Assembly: GCA_000320545.1 (NCBI GenBank)
Contig: ADNK01001273.1
Coordinates: 22,504-86,503 of the forward strand
Source: Bigelowiella natans CCMP2755
Lineage: Eukaryota > Cercozoa > Chlorarachniophyceae
Direction: 5' to 3'
DNA: 64,000 bases
Shown here: positions 36,931 through 48,894 of the stretch, piece by piece
Numbering within the stretch: position 1 is the stretch's first letter
Layout: each line of letters opens with the position of its first letter
Notes under the pieces: generated by a model
Database searches by the model: none
Told to the model about the DNA's origin: nothing
Seen by the model: the letters and a program-made list of their open reading frames with translations, nothing else
Position numbers and translations under genes: made by a program

Positions 36931-38110
36931 AGTCGAGGAGAAAATCGTCCATTTTTGAATTGATGCCGTTTTGGTTATTTACATGTGTAGAAGAATGCCT
37001 CCAGGGTCAACACCAAACGCAGCAGCCACACGATGTGAGAAGGACCTGGAAGTGATGGAAGGCAATCAGCTTTACCGCATCATTGTCAGTACGACGGCTC
37101 GAAGGGTGATAATGCAATGCAAATTAAAGCAGTGAGGCAAATCATCATATGATTAGCAATATCATCGCCTCCTTCTCCTCCTCCTCATCAAGATCAACAT
37201 CATCATTCTTCTTCTTCTTCTTCTGTGTCATGTTACTACCATCGTCCATGGACATGACTATACGGACGCATCTGCCAGCGGGCATGTATGACGGAGGGAA
37301 GAGGCGACACGCACGCACACACGCACACAACCGCACACACAAACAAACCACAACCACAAACACGCGACCGAGTGGTCAGAACGATGTATGGAGATAGAAC
37401 AGCAGATCTACATGCGAATATCTTCAAAGGTGGTAACGAGGATAATCGTAGAGATGATAATGATGATGATGATCATCATCATCATTATCAAGGCCCCTCT
37501 CCTCCTCCTCCTCCTCCTCCTCGTCCATTTTCTTTTTATTCTTCTTATTCTTCTTTACTGCATACTTGGTCATAGCCAGCGACTCCATTAACAACCACCA
37601 CCAGAATATATGTCTGGCCAAACAACAGCTGTGAGAATAAATGACAGGTGACTACAGGGAGGGGGGGTGGGGCGGGGGGAGGGATTTCAGTGGGACGAGT
37701 GTACAAAAAGGGTTCTTCTTCTTCTTCTTCTTCTTCTTCTTCTTCTACTTAGTGCTGTGGCACTACCTATTGGTGGCTCCGATGCAGGTTGATAGAAATG
37801 GGCTGCGATCGGAAATGAGCAGCACCCACAAAACAACAACAACAACACCACATTAATAGGCGACAACACAAGCAGCAGCAACAACAACGACCACAGGATA
37901 AATGGCGGCAGGAGATGAACATCGAACGTCAGGTGAGTCTTCTTCTTTCTCTATGCAGCAAACGCCTATTGCTATGGAAGGAAGGCCGCATATTAAAGAT
38001 GCACAATCCCCCCCTCCTTCCCCGATAGATTTTCATATGCACGCATGGCTATGCGCACGATCGGGGACAGGTATTACCAGTGGTGATCGAATTTACAGAC
38101 ACACCGATTG
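35890..38110 (+). CDS. Unresolved multi-exon gene, Gln/Pro/Asn-rich
   Basis: Plus-strand segments flanked by plausible splice sites: about 35895-36000 (APDTYAANSSPVPRQEQQ), 36042-36100 (NGVEQQPAAAVANSRMWQDV), 36550-36608 (VAPKNPNARKLRHIS), 36720-36776, 36993-37085 (EKDLEVMEGNQLYRII), 37401-37431 (QIYMRISSK), 37792 onward (VDRNGLRSEMSSTHK), 37899-37932 (DKWRQEMNIERQ, donor gtgagt) and 37961-38070 (GRPHIKDAQ, PPPSPIDFHMHAWLCA). Most are low-complexity or coiled-coil-like. No domain is recognised, and start and stop were not found. Confidence 0.3.
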
Positions 38111-38159
38111 CATCTGTAGCAATGCTTTGACCGCTGATGAGGAGAAAGAGAGGTGATGA

Positions 38160-39127
38160 TGATGATGATGGTGTGCGCCAATAACCAAGCCGCAACTGTG
38201 GATTCAGAATGCCATGAGCTTCTTCGTCAAACAAGTATTTACTAACAACAAAAATAAGTCACATTTATCGAAAACGACAGTTTGCTGCCTTCCCCCCCGT
38301 CACTCGTCAAATCGCCAATTTCCAAATTGCGTACAGTCTTTGCACAATATCTCTCTCGTTTTCTTTTTTTCGGAGGGCGGGGGGTTAGCGCAAAGAGGAG
38401 ATCGTTATTACAAAGGGCTTGATAATTTGGCATTCTTTGCAGAAGGCAGTTCCTGATCATGAAAGTTAGGTCAAAATGGCATCTTAAAGTTGCTTTTCGC
38501 GCTGTCAGTAGATTTTCACACTTACGTATGTACGGTACTGAGATCACCGATGATTCTGTTGTTGAGCGAAAATTGGCGTGTCGCAGATTTAAATAATATC
38601 GATGTTCTCGCTACACCCATAACATTCGAGAAAATCTCTACATTGAGAATTGTAGCCTTTCCAAAAGACTTGTACAACAATAACAAACAACTGCTACCGT
38701 TACCACTAATATTACTGAAATTAACGACCACAACTTATTCGCACCTTTCGGAGGTTCTCGGGCGTATACTCTCTCGATATCTTCAAAGGGCAAGAAAACA
38801 TAAAGGGCGTCAGGCGATTGGGGATACGTTATTATTTCTAAAAAATGCTGACGAAACTGGAAACACCGGTGATGACTTTGTCTCAAGTGGACAAAAACAA
38901 AACACCAGTCTCAGCTTCGGAATCCAACATTCAACGTATTCTTATAAATTGTTGCTGTGTTCTATTCACCTGCTCCGCCACGTGGAAGAAAGCCCCTCGC
39001 ACCTTTTGGTTTGTTGATGATATTTAGGTGAGGCAATAGCAGATTACTGTAGTTGTTTGTCTATTGCATACTGCTACTGGAAGTCTTAACTCTTTCATCT
39101 TAAAGGAATGGGTGCAAAGTAGCTGTA
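38160..39127. other. Region without a supported gene
   Basis: A 175-codon plus-strand frame (38490-39017) and shorter minus-strand frames overlap. One minus frame near 38650-38760 has a hydrophobic stretch. None has clean splice sites or a recognisable family, so no gene is called. Confidence 0.35.
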
Positions 39128-40083
39128 TCATATATTTGCAAAGAAATCATAAACATGCGCACGCCGTCGGTTGCCTCCATCATAAACGATAATGCTCAGA
39201 AGATACTCTCCACCACCACCAAAACATCACTGCTACTTCTGTACGCTGTTGTTACCGAATACTAATCTGATCCAAAGCCCCACAGCAATGAAATGCGCGA
39301 GATACCTAGAACCATGAAGAGATCAAACATTAAAGTCTCTCGTTGTCTGGACGATTCTCGATCCCATTCTCACTCACCATGGCAAATAGTACGACGTGTC
39401 GCCGTCTTCGTATGCCCTGAAAAGGGACACATTTACATCGCGATCAGCTTGATGTCTCTGTAAATATAAGGGAAATCGCCACCTGTGCAAGTTGGAAGGG
39501 AATATCTGAATGCCTCCGAACAGAGTCAGGTTGAGGAATAGAAACCCTCGAATGGCGCTGCAAGAAAGGTTAGGAAACGTAATTATGGTCGCAGGGCCAA
39601 CATCTTTGCCTGCCCTTTGTACGTCAGGAGGTTCTAAACTTTGATTCGCATCGAAATATCTCAGTGTGTTTAGATCAACCGGCTACGCTCTCGCCGCCGT
39701 TCTGAATCTGACCACGGTTCCTTTGGTATTACAGGGGGGGGGGGGGGGATCCAGCAACATATCATATCGTTCATGACGACGCCGTTAAGTCTGAAGCTGC
39801 AAAACATCATACAATTTCCCCCTTTTCCACTCTATGGTTGTTCTCTCCTTGCAATCCATCATACCTTAGGATCCAGCTGGGATCGTGCATTCAACTCGTC
39901 CGGAATGCCGGACGGCATCCCCAGTTGCTCAATTCGTCGCATTTCAACCGATGATCGCCCTTCAGACAGGAGTTCCTCGTCGGTCCCAGCGTCGTCGGCT
40001 TCGTTTTCATGCTCGCTAGAGATTCCTATAGAATTCCGGTCTCCTGAATCATAGTTTCTTCTCACCATGCCGAGGGACAGCAC
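39128..40083 (-). CDS. Small orphan membrane protein
   Basis: Seven exons join in phase into 168 residues: 39865-40083, 39680-39701, 39579-39609, 39483-39557, 39378-39416, 39263-39305, 39128-39205 (stop TGA). The first 80 residues are hydrophilic and acidic (ENEADDAGTDEELLSEG). Two membrane segments follow: AIRGFLFLNLTLFGGIQIF and a second built across exons 5-7 (LAHFIAVGLWIRLYLLSIIV). A short loop between them holds EDGDTSYYLPW, and the tail is basic then aromatic (GGNRRRAHVYDFF). I do not recognise the family. An in-frame Met at 40068 is an alternative start. The consistent phase across six introns is the main evidence that the gene is real. Confidence 0.6.
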
Positions 40084-40628
40084 AACTGCAGGAGAGAGAG
40101 CCGCAGGAGGGCGGGGGAGGAATCGGGACTAGTTTTTGTCTTATCAAGACACATGAGAAGGAAGCTGCAAACAGAAACCATGGCATTATCTAAGTAATGT
40201 CTGTTAAATGAGTTGTCGCTTTCTATGAACATATCCTATTTAATCAATTTGGAATTGCTCAAAGTTTCGGTTTATGAAATAAGTAAAACGGGACTCATTT
40301 AGCACCTGCGACATCCACATCACCCGGAAAATACTTTAACCAAAAAGCCACGAGAGAAAAAATGGCGACCGACTACTAGCGCAAAAACGATGACGAAAAC
40401 GATGACGATGACGATGACGAATCCAGAGGCCTAAAATCGAAGTTGAGGGAAAGTAGAATCGACGGACTGATTAGAAGGATTTGCAAGATTAAATTATCAT
40501 GAAGTCGAGCTTGCTGTTCTGCACCTCGCCGCGGAGGTAGTTTTCGTTTGACCTTTGCGCGAAAAGAGCAAGCGAGCACATACTTAATTTTTACTCTCAT
40601 CTGACATTCGTTCCTCATTGAATTTTAG
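40084..40628. other. Gap upstream of the ATP-grasp gene
   Basis: Divergent spacer between the orphan membrane protein (minus) and the TupA-like gene (plus). It contains a short (GACGAT)n run near 40388-40420 and an acceptor at 40628. A small upstream exon of the next gene may hide here but was not identified. Confidence 0.35.
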
Positions 40629-42454
40629 GCGGGCGAAGTATCTCAAGTCTCTGCAAAGGTGGCTTATGACCCGAACTGCCCTCTGGTGGGTCCTGAACCT
40701 TGGGGGCATCGCCATCCTTTACATTTTGGTATTCATACTTCCACTATTAATATTTTCGAGAAAAGAAGCGAGATTGCATTTACCCAAAATCGATTCGACT
40801 GTTATAACGGATTTGTACTTGGGGTTGCATCAGGTTTCCACGATCGCTGCAATTGTAGCGAACTCTCCCTCTGATTTCAGCGCATGGCTTGCCAAGATCA
40901 AGCACACGCCAGAGTTACAGACCGCTCGTCTCTTCCTGGGGGGCTACAGCAGCTACCTGAGTGCAAGGAATTACTTTGAGTCGCAAAAACCATTGCTGGA
41001 AAAGGCGATGCGGGAGACAACCCTCCACCCTTACTGGGCATCTTCACAGAAGGATTTAACGGGAAAGGTTCGTGAATTGAAAATGTTGTTCTTGACTGGC
41101 AGCATTCATGAGTAGAGCTTCCACTGAGTCAGAATGGATATTGTGGTGTTACAGGAAACCTGGCAAGATATGGTCGTAGGTCGAATGAAAGGAATGGTTG
41201 ATCAGCTAAAGACATCCGGATACGATGATTTCAAGGCAAGATCATGCATAGATTTTTCTAATCCATGGAAGCGGCTATCCGACGCCATGTGCAAGCTCGT
41301 GAAACACACCGCTGATGTCACTTCCATCTTAGGTCGAAAAAGATAAATGCGAGATGTACGGGTTTCTCCAGAGGAACAACTTACCTTTTGTGCCCCTTCT
41401 TGGAATGTGGACAGACAAGGTTTTCTCGTATTCTCACCCGCATCTTCCAGCACTTACGTTGCGTGCCTAATGTTGTATCGTACATAATTCTTCTTTACAG
41501 CAAACGCTGCTGGATTATCTTGAGGAGTTACGTAGGGAGATAAACAAGCATCAATTCCCTCTATGGCTTAAGTCTTGCCATCTTACGCAAGGAGACGACG
41601 CAGGTCGTCGCATCATTAAGAGGGAGGACCTCGCAGACCCTCTGAGATTTGAAAAACTCAAGGCATGGGGTATGTATTGATCTTCCTGGATTTATCGTTG
41701 TTGAACTTCATGTATTGATCTTCCTGGATTTATTGTTGTTGAACTTCGAGATATTCTTCCGATGATGATGCCAAATTTCGTCTCCCCGTTTGATGTATGA
41801 TTGTGCCGCTACTTTCCAGTTTCAGGCAAGTGGGAACAGCGACCGAATGATGATGCACGTGCGTGGTCTAACGATGCAAAGAAGATTCTCGACACTTTGC
41901 AGCCTCGGTTCCTCATCCAAACCTCCTACGCTGGCCCCTACGGCGACAGCGTGGGCTTCACGGAGAGAGCCCCCGTAGAGCTCAAGATTGAAGTTCTGTG
42001 GGGACGCGCGTACCTCGCGAACATCTGTGACTATGAGGCATATGCCCTGCGTGATGGAACAATAGAGCGCTGGGATACCTCACTTTTCTCCAAAATCGCC
42101 CATGCACCTGTGACTGACCCTGCACAAAATAAGAAGGTCCAATGGTTGAAGGAGGAGGGCCATTTGGAGCGAGCATATAAGCTCGCTGAGAAGGTCTGCA
42201 GATCAATGCTCGCGGATCAGGTGCGAGTGGACATATTTGTAAGACCAGGGGATTTAGAAGGTGTCGTAGTTAACGAGATCAGCATTAGCCCAGGAGCGTT
42301 ATACAAATGGCACGCCCAATTCATGGCTACTACGTGGCGACGGGGGCATGTTGAACATGTGTACACACTGAAGGATACCAAGAAACGTGTCTATGAGGAG
42401 GGCAAGAACGAAGGTAAGCTTTCCAATGGTGAGGAATGGTTCGTTAGAGAGTAG
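40629..42454 (+). CDS. TupA-like ATP-grasp protein with membrane anchor
   Basis: Five exons in phase: 40629-41067, 41155-41298, 41333-41419, 41501-41669, 41820-42454 (stop TAG). The first exon needs two bases from an unseen upstream exon; otherwise the start is ATG 40666. A single N-terminal membrane helix (WWVLNLGGIAILYILVFILP) is followed by a soluble region of about 440 residues, a type II layout typical of Golgi or ER enzymes. The body has an order seen in TupA-like ATP-grasp proteins of polysaccharide synthesis: DKCEMYGFLQRNNLPFVPLLG, then KIEVLWGRAYLANI, then VRVDIFVRPGDLEG with VNEISISPGA, where the Asp and Asn/Glu of the metal site would lie. ATP-grasp enzymes join a carboxylate to an amine using ATP. 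The substrate here is unknown. Confidence 0.6.
41670..41760. repeat. Tandem duplication of about 36 bp in an intron
   Basis: The block TGTATTGATCTTCCTGGATT plus its continuation through GTTGTTGAACTTC occurs twice in a row with one base difference, in the intron between ATP-grasp exons 4 and 5. The first copy begins inside the 5' splice-site region. Confidence 0.85.
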
Positions 42455-44068
42455 CACTGTCCAGCTGTGCGCTTTTGAGCATCAGGCTGGTATTTTCATT
42501 AAGCGAAAGCTATCGCAGCAGCAGATCGTGTGCACATGTTGATGACAGCACAGGTTGTATCTGCGCACAGATCCAAATATCTGATAGGCGAACTCGGTGT
42601 CTTGCAAGATGGATGTAATCAATCAATTAAATTTGTCCAATGGTCATCCTTGTGTAGCTGTGCAATGTGTCTTGTGTGTGCACATGCAGCGCGTTGCTCA
42701 TCGGCCAGTCATGCAAACGTGAATGTCTGCATGGCACACACATGACATGCGTGCGAGAGTCTCTCAACGCGTTGATGTGTGTGCGATTTTGATTGTTGTG
42801 GCGCCTTTCGAGATGCACGTGCTTTGCAGCCAGCTGGCCTCCGCGCAGGCTGTGCGTTAGCCAGCTAGCAGGCAGGCTAGCAGGGCGCAGCCTGTCAGTT
42901 TGATGCGGCTGAGATCTGGGTCTTGCTGTCCTTGCGTTGGTCGAGGTCACTGATCGAAGAGCTGCCATGCACAATGATCCTTGTGCCGATGCACACGTGG
43001 GTGGCTTGAGAACTCATCCACTTTCTCTCCAAAAACAGCAAGATCACCAAAGAAAGTGATGGAGAGGAAGAAGAACGGAGGAGAAGAATTTCAAAAAACG
43101 TTGCACGAATTCTACATCACTGAATGCGCTGATTGCCGCACTGGAGAAAAAGAAAGAAAGAAAGCAATTGTGAGAAGAAGAAGAAGAAGAAGAAGACGAG
43201 CGAGCACGAATGGAGAACGCCAATTTTCGCTCTGATCACTGACCAGCCGGGGAAAACACCAGAAAAATCTTGTTACGAAACAAAAAACCAAAAATCTTCG
43301 AGGATTTGTCCTCGGCGACAATCAATTTAAGGACTCGATAAAACTGTAAAAAAGTTTCGAACGAATGGCATTCTTTCCTTACGACATCCAATTTTATCTC
43401 CCCGGCGCTTTTTTGGTGGGTAGTATTTGTTTTGTTTGGGTTGGGTTGCGACCAGGCACAACTGAGCTTCGGCATCCCCCGCCGTCCTCATATCTGTATT
43501 CACATATCCTTGATTGCTGCCAAGTACGCACGGGCTGATCAAACGCCTGCAAATGCGCCTACAGTATGCTCCAGTACGGGCCATCTGCCTGCTTTTGGCC
43601 TCGTTATTTTTCAGGTGCTGATTGATTGCCATTTTCAATTTGCGTGTTTCGCCGTATGGGTACTCGATGAAAGGAGAGGAAATTATCAAGTTATGATCGA
43701 CTGGGGTCTACATTCCGTTTGCGAACTTAAGTTTGTTTTTCCTATCGGTCAGAGCGTTACGTTGTTGTAGTCGCTCTGCTCGTTACGTATAATGTGATTG
43801 TCCCGCAGCAATTGATAGAATCTATTTAGTGGCTCCGAAGGGAACGATAAATTTGTATAAGATGCTCATGTAATTGTGACAGCATCGGAGTCACTGGTCG
43901 ATCCTCAGTCTCATCAGCTCATACTCTGAGAAGGGGATTCGGTGGTGTCACGCGACGAATGCAGGCTCGAACACGGGCCCTGCAACCTCATAAGACTCAA
44001 CCGATAAGTGGTCTCCTGTCTCCCAACTCGTTCACAAGGTTCCGACCCTTCTCTCTCTCTCTCCCCCC

Positions 44069-44126
<58 letters not shown>

Positions 44127-44181
44127 GCGACAAATACATGCAACAAATTTCCTGAGACCTCGTTCGTTGTTCCATTAAAAG
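42455..44181. other. Intergenic gap with a CTAG/TGCA island and (TC)n run
   Basis: A CTAG/TGCATG-type island lies at about 42500-42990. From 43000 to 43770 are open frames on both strands without a family. A long (TC)n microsatellite lies at about 44050-44123. The first exon or exons of the GrpE gene, including the start codon, must lie in the right half but could not be identified. Confidence 0.4.
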
Positions 44182-46815
44182 GTCTCCGTGTCAACTTGGA
44201 CTGCCGCAGCAGCAGCAACCACGCTTTATCTTTCAAAGAAGGGCAGAGGAAGTCAAAGAAGACATTAATACTGAAGAGCCCCATCATGCAGGTGAGCGTA
44301 GTAGGCCGTTTTGAATAAGATTGGTCGCAAGTGATTTTACTACGCCTTGTGTCAACTATCAGACGAAGAATCCAGCGATTCAACCGCGGAAGGCCATGAA
44401 GGAGAGGAGCAAACAACTCTTCCGACACAAAAGTTGTTTGCAGTTATCGAAATGGCTGAGTCGGCGCAAACCATGCCAGAAACTCTAGCCAATTCGCCGG
44501 ACTTGCAGAAGGAGCAAGAAGCTTATCTGAAGGATCTCATGGATAAAGGGTAGGACGAAATCTTGATGTAACATAAGAGTGTAGTATTGCACAGTAGTTT
44601 CCAATCAGATTTCTTGAAAGAGTATCGATAAAGGACCGCAGCGATGTATAAATGTGTACCCTCTTGTGGTGATTCTCGTGGTTGTCTTTCCGCACTGCTG
44701 TAGGCTAATCGTAGCATCAGGAAGTTTCGAGAGCCAAGAGGCTCTGACCGGCGTTTGGGTGGTAAAAGCCGACTCCCTAGAGTCCGCATTACGCATTCGA
44801 GACAACAGTCCCTACTGGAATGCGGTTAGTGAATAAACAGCAATATGTACACCTCAAACTCACGAAAAGATGAGCAAGTCGAAGATGAAAGCACGCATGC
44901 CCCCCCCCCCCCCCCCCCGCTGCGATTACATGAGCAGCTCATAATACATTGATGTGATTGCAATGCAGGGCGTGATCCCGAATACCATCGTGCGGCAGTG
45001 GAATGCTGTCGGTGAGCTGGTGGCCGACGGGGTGGCAAGTCAGCTCGATGAGGCCCAGCAGGAACTCGCTCAGATCAAAGAGATCAGAGCTTCCGAGGCT
45101 GCCAAAGCAGAAACCTACGCTGCACAAGTCGCAAAGGTGTGTCATAGCCCGACAAATCATTCCATCCTGCCAGCCGATCAGGGTTGCTGAATAGCACTCA
45201 TGTATGCGACTGGTGATTCGCTCCTGAGCTCACAACAAGCCGTATTAGTTCATTCCCCCCCCTGTTGCAGGCTCCTCCTCCTCCTCTCTTTTGTTTCGTG
45301 GACGAATCTCTGCTCATCTTTGTCGTTGATGGGATGTGACCGTCCTGCTACTGCTACTGCTACTACCTACTGTATAGGTTCAAGACGCATACACCCGTGT
45401 GATGAATGACTTCAGCGCTTATAAGAAGCGCACGGATAGAGAAAAGGAAATGGCTATGATCGATGGAAAAGGGGTATTTTCAGTCATTTAAGCTGTACTG
45501 CTGCTATTGAATATTTGAATATTTGTGCCTTGCTACGCAGTAGGGGTTTGCAACCTCGTAGCTTTTATCGTCTTCATCCTCATCATCATCACCACCATCA
45601 TCATTATCATCATCATCATCATCATCTAGGATTTGTACATTGCTCGTCCATTATTCACCACCCCCCTGCACCTTCTCTTTCCTCCTCTCCCTGCTGCTCC
45701 AGGCCGCTGTTCGGAAGCTCCTCCCTATGATAGACGCATTCTTCATTGCATTCGATACGATTCAACCACAGACACCTGGAGAGGAAGAGATCGATCAGGC
45801 GTACAGGTGCTTCTACTGCCTTACCCGTCAAAATAAAACCATCTTCACATTGTGCTACGATGTAGTCGTTTGTGTTCGTGATAGTCATTGTTGTTGTCGG
45901 TCGTCCACTACTCTAGGTCTCTTTACCACCAGATGATCCAGATATTCGAGTCGGAAGGTAGTATTATTCTGCCATTTTGCGTCGTATTTACAAAGCTGGA
46001 CTATGGTAAAAGAGGAAGGAAGGAGCATGAATATAGTCGATATAATGAAAGGGGTTCTGGAATTAAATTAAGCGCCTATCTGCCTTCTGCTATCTCTTCG
46101 CGTTTATTCCGCCTTTTGTGATTATTGAAACGATTCGAATCATATATACAAAATAATTTATTTCCGCTGCTGCTGCTGCTTCCTCTTTTTCTTCTCCATC
46201 ATCATCATCATTTTCATCTTCTAAGGCTTGGAGAGGGTGGGCAACGAGGGCGAGGAATTCGATCCCACCTACCATCAAGCCACGGACCTCATAGAAACCG
46301 AGGAGTACCCAGATGGCGTCATCGTTAAGGTAGTGTGATTGTAAATGCGTGTTTAGGCATATAAGGTTGACGAAATCTTGTAGAAAACCTGCGACTGATC
46401 CCACAAAACATTTCTTCGTATAGCCTTCGTTGGTGCTGCAGGCCGCTGCATTATCATTATATCATCATAATCATCATCATCATCATCATCATTCTCCTCC
46501 TCGTTCCCCTCATTCTGACGACACAGTAATAATGATGCCTATATGCTTCAGGTCTTGCGTGCTGGTTTCACGATCGGGGAACAGCTCGTCCGTCCAGCGT
46601 TTGTCCAGGTAATTAATCACACACCCCAGAGATACAAGCAGACAAAGTGAGAGAAAGAACAGGAGGCTTCTTTTTTCTGATATGGCCGATTGTCCGATTA
46701 ATAGGTATCTAGCAACCCTGCTGATGCAGCGGCCAAAGCGGAAGCACGAAAGGCTGAGGAAGAGGCAAAAGCTGCTGCAGAAAGGCAAGCCCCATCTATT
46801 TTCAACTTGCCATGA
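44182..46815 (+). CDS. YCII-domain/GrpE fusion, nucleotide exchange factor
   Basis: Ten exons in phase: 44182-44291, 44363-44549, 44704-44824, 44969-45136, 45378-45473, 45703-45806, 45917-45957, 46226-46329, 46552-46608, 46705-46815 (stop TGA). The visible N terminus is basic and Gln-rich (FIFQRRAEE) and looks like an organelle leader; the true start is upstream. A YCII-like domain follows: KLFAVIEMAE, then YLKDLMDKGLIVASGSFES, GVWVVKADSLESALRI, DNSPYWNAGVI. An Ala/Glu-rich coiled coil (DEAQQELAQIKEIRASEAAK) leads into GrpE: FSAYKKRTDREKE, then VRKLLPMIDAF, GLERVGNEGEEFDPTYHQA and VLRAGFTIGEQLVRPAFVQV. The tail has an Ala/Lys/Glu helix. GrpE releases ADP from DnaK/Hsp70. The leader suggests plastid or mitochondrion. 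The YCII fusion is unusual. Confidence 0.88.
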
Positions 46816-48894
46816 TGTAGAGTTGACTGTTGCGATTCACGAAATAGAGAATCTCGGGCAGCTGAAGCGAGTGCTGAGACTGAAAATCAAAAGGAGCCAG
46901 AGTAAAGCTGGCAGCCCTACAGAAATTTAATAACAAATGAAGCAGCAATTTCGGGGGTCCTTGTGCAAAGTGAACTACTGTCTTTGATGATGGCCCATCA
47001 TGACTGAAAAGCGCGAAAACAAAGCTACTAAAATCCATTTCCCATCCCCGAGTTCCGCTTTGTTAGTCGTGCGCAAGTTGTGTTGAAGGTCTTGAACATT
47101 TATTGCATTATTCTCAACTTTTGTATTAAGAAGAAAATATTGTTGCCAGCAGTAGTCACGTGCCGTGCACATGCGCGGTAGCAAAGCATTTCCATATGTT
47201 TTAGATACCTAAGGTGTGTATGAGATATAAGGCCGTACAGCAGGTAGAGCGTGAGCTCTTCTAGTCTTGCCACTGTTGACTTCTTTTTTCTGTACCTTCA
47301 ATCACAGTCCATACGCGGCGCAGTGCCGTGTGATGTACGAACCTAGCCTAGCTGCACATAAAATGTGCGTTGCACTTGCTAGCTTAAGCATTAGACCTTG
47401 CTTGCCAGCAGCAAGGTAGCAACAATAAGGCACACTCCGCAGGCTGCTGTTCACGGTTTGTGCGTTGCATATTGCCCACAGACACATGCAATATGATGTG
47501 GCGATGTTCATTGTTAGCAAGTCACATCGATCTGCACAACTGTGGACACAGCACATGCATGTGTTGTCATATGCCAGCATGGCCATGGTGAGTGCATGCA
47601 ATGATGAAAAACTTTTTCACATCCCCACCCTGCATGTCTAGATGTTGTGGGTCGGGTGTCGCAGTGACGACTGTGCATGAACAAACACACTTTGCTACCA
47701 TCTAGCCTTCCACGATGCGAGCACGTGCATGCATCATGCAACATTCTGCAGTGTGACATCACGTGCAGTGCGCGCGTTTGCGTGCTAGCGTGGTGTGCAT
47801 GAATGGCTAGCATGGCTACATGTCGATCCATGCATGTGCACACCTCACATCACGTCGCGGAATTTTCCGTTTAACACACAGCTGAGGCAGATCGAGCATC
47901 TAATATGTTTACATCGAAAGGAGGGAAGATGAGTAGGGCCAGCTAAAGGATGTTAGGAGAGTTGTTGATGTTCTACCAACTACCAGTACAAATGAGAATC
48001 TTGTCGTTGTTTGGGAAATTGCACATCGCAAATCGCGACATGACGACATTCGCAACGTTCTGCACGAGGCTGCTGGATTTGCATTGCTATGATGCTCACG
48101 ACAAGTCAATGGCAGCAGAATTTGGCTAGTTTAGCCAGTGAACCCCCTTCAATTGATGAGGGACTTCATTAGATTGTTTGCATTAGACAAATAATGTGCA
48201 CAAATGTGTGCATACAGGACCATTTTGTAGCTGCATTTGCAACCACGTAACTCACTGTGCATGCTATGAGGACAATGAACAAACATGATCAAATTTCATT
48301 GTGTTCTAGAATTTCAATTTTTCATTGTTACAACCGGATATTTTCCCTCCTCCTCTTACACAACATGTCAGCCGCAGTGACAAACGCATGGCAAGAACTA
48401 GAGAAGTGTATGCATCATCCAAGTGGACACTTCGCGTAGCACAGCTACGTTATCTGCATGAATCTTATCTGTCTTAGTTGCATCCGCACATCCTAGCATA
48501 CTGGCATGTCTAGATGTCTAGACATGCTAGCATGGCTAAATGGCCATTCAGTTGCACCGTAGCTACTACTAGACTCGGGTAGCGTAAAGACCGTGCATGG
48601 GGATTGATGTGCGCACACACATTCGATTCACACCCACTTAATCTTACAATACATCACGCGCTGGTGATGCTCTATCATGACACAAGCTAGCAAGCTATAA
48701 GTAGAAAGCGTGCCGGGAGTTCTTTGCATACGTAATATATTTACACCATTTTACTTACAATGTCCCATCATCACAACCATTTAGAACGGATGAACGGATT
48801 TAGTACTCACGTATCTATCGTACGCTGGAGATCACAGAGGGAACATCGGGAAAAGGTATGTTTTTCCATATCAGTATGGAGCTTTGATCTTGTC
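46816..48894. other. Intergenic CTAG/TGCATG island between convergent genes
   Basis: Between the GrpE stop and the HslU stop. From about 47210 to 48720 the sequence is rich in TGCATG, CTAGC, GCACGTG and CACATG words and lacks long microsatellites. No supported gene. Confidence 0.5.

Noticed and set aside
38490-39017. 175-codon plus-strand frame
   Set aside because: No domain, competing minus-strand frames with a hydrophobic stretch, and no splice or start context that favours it.
43432-43770. 112-codon frame upstream of the GrpE exons as its leader
   Set aside because: No donor joins it in phase to the exon at 44182, and the sequence does not resemble a transit peptide; left unassigned.
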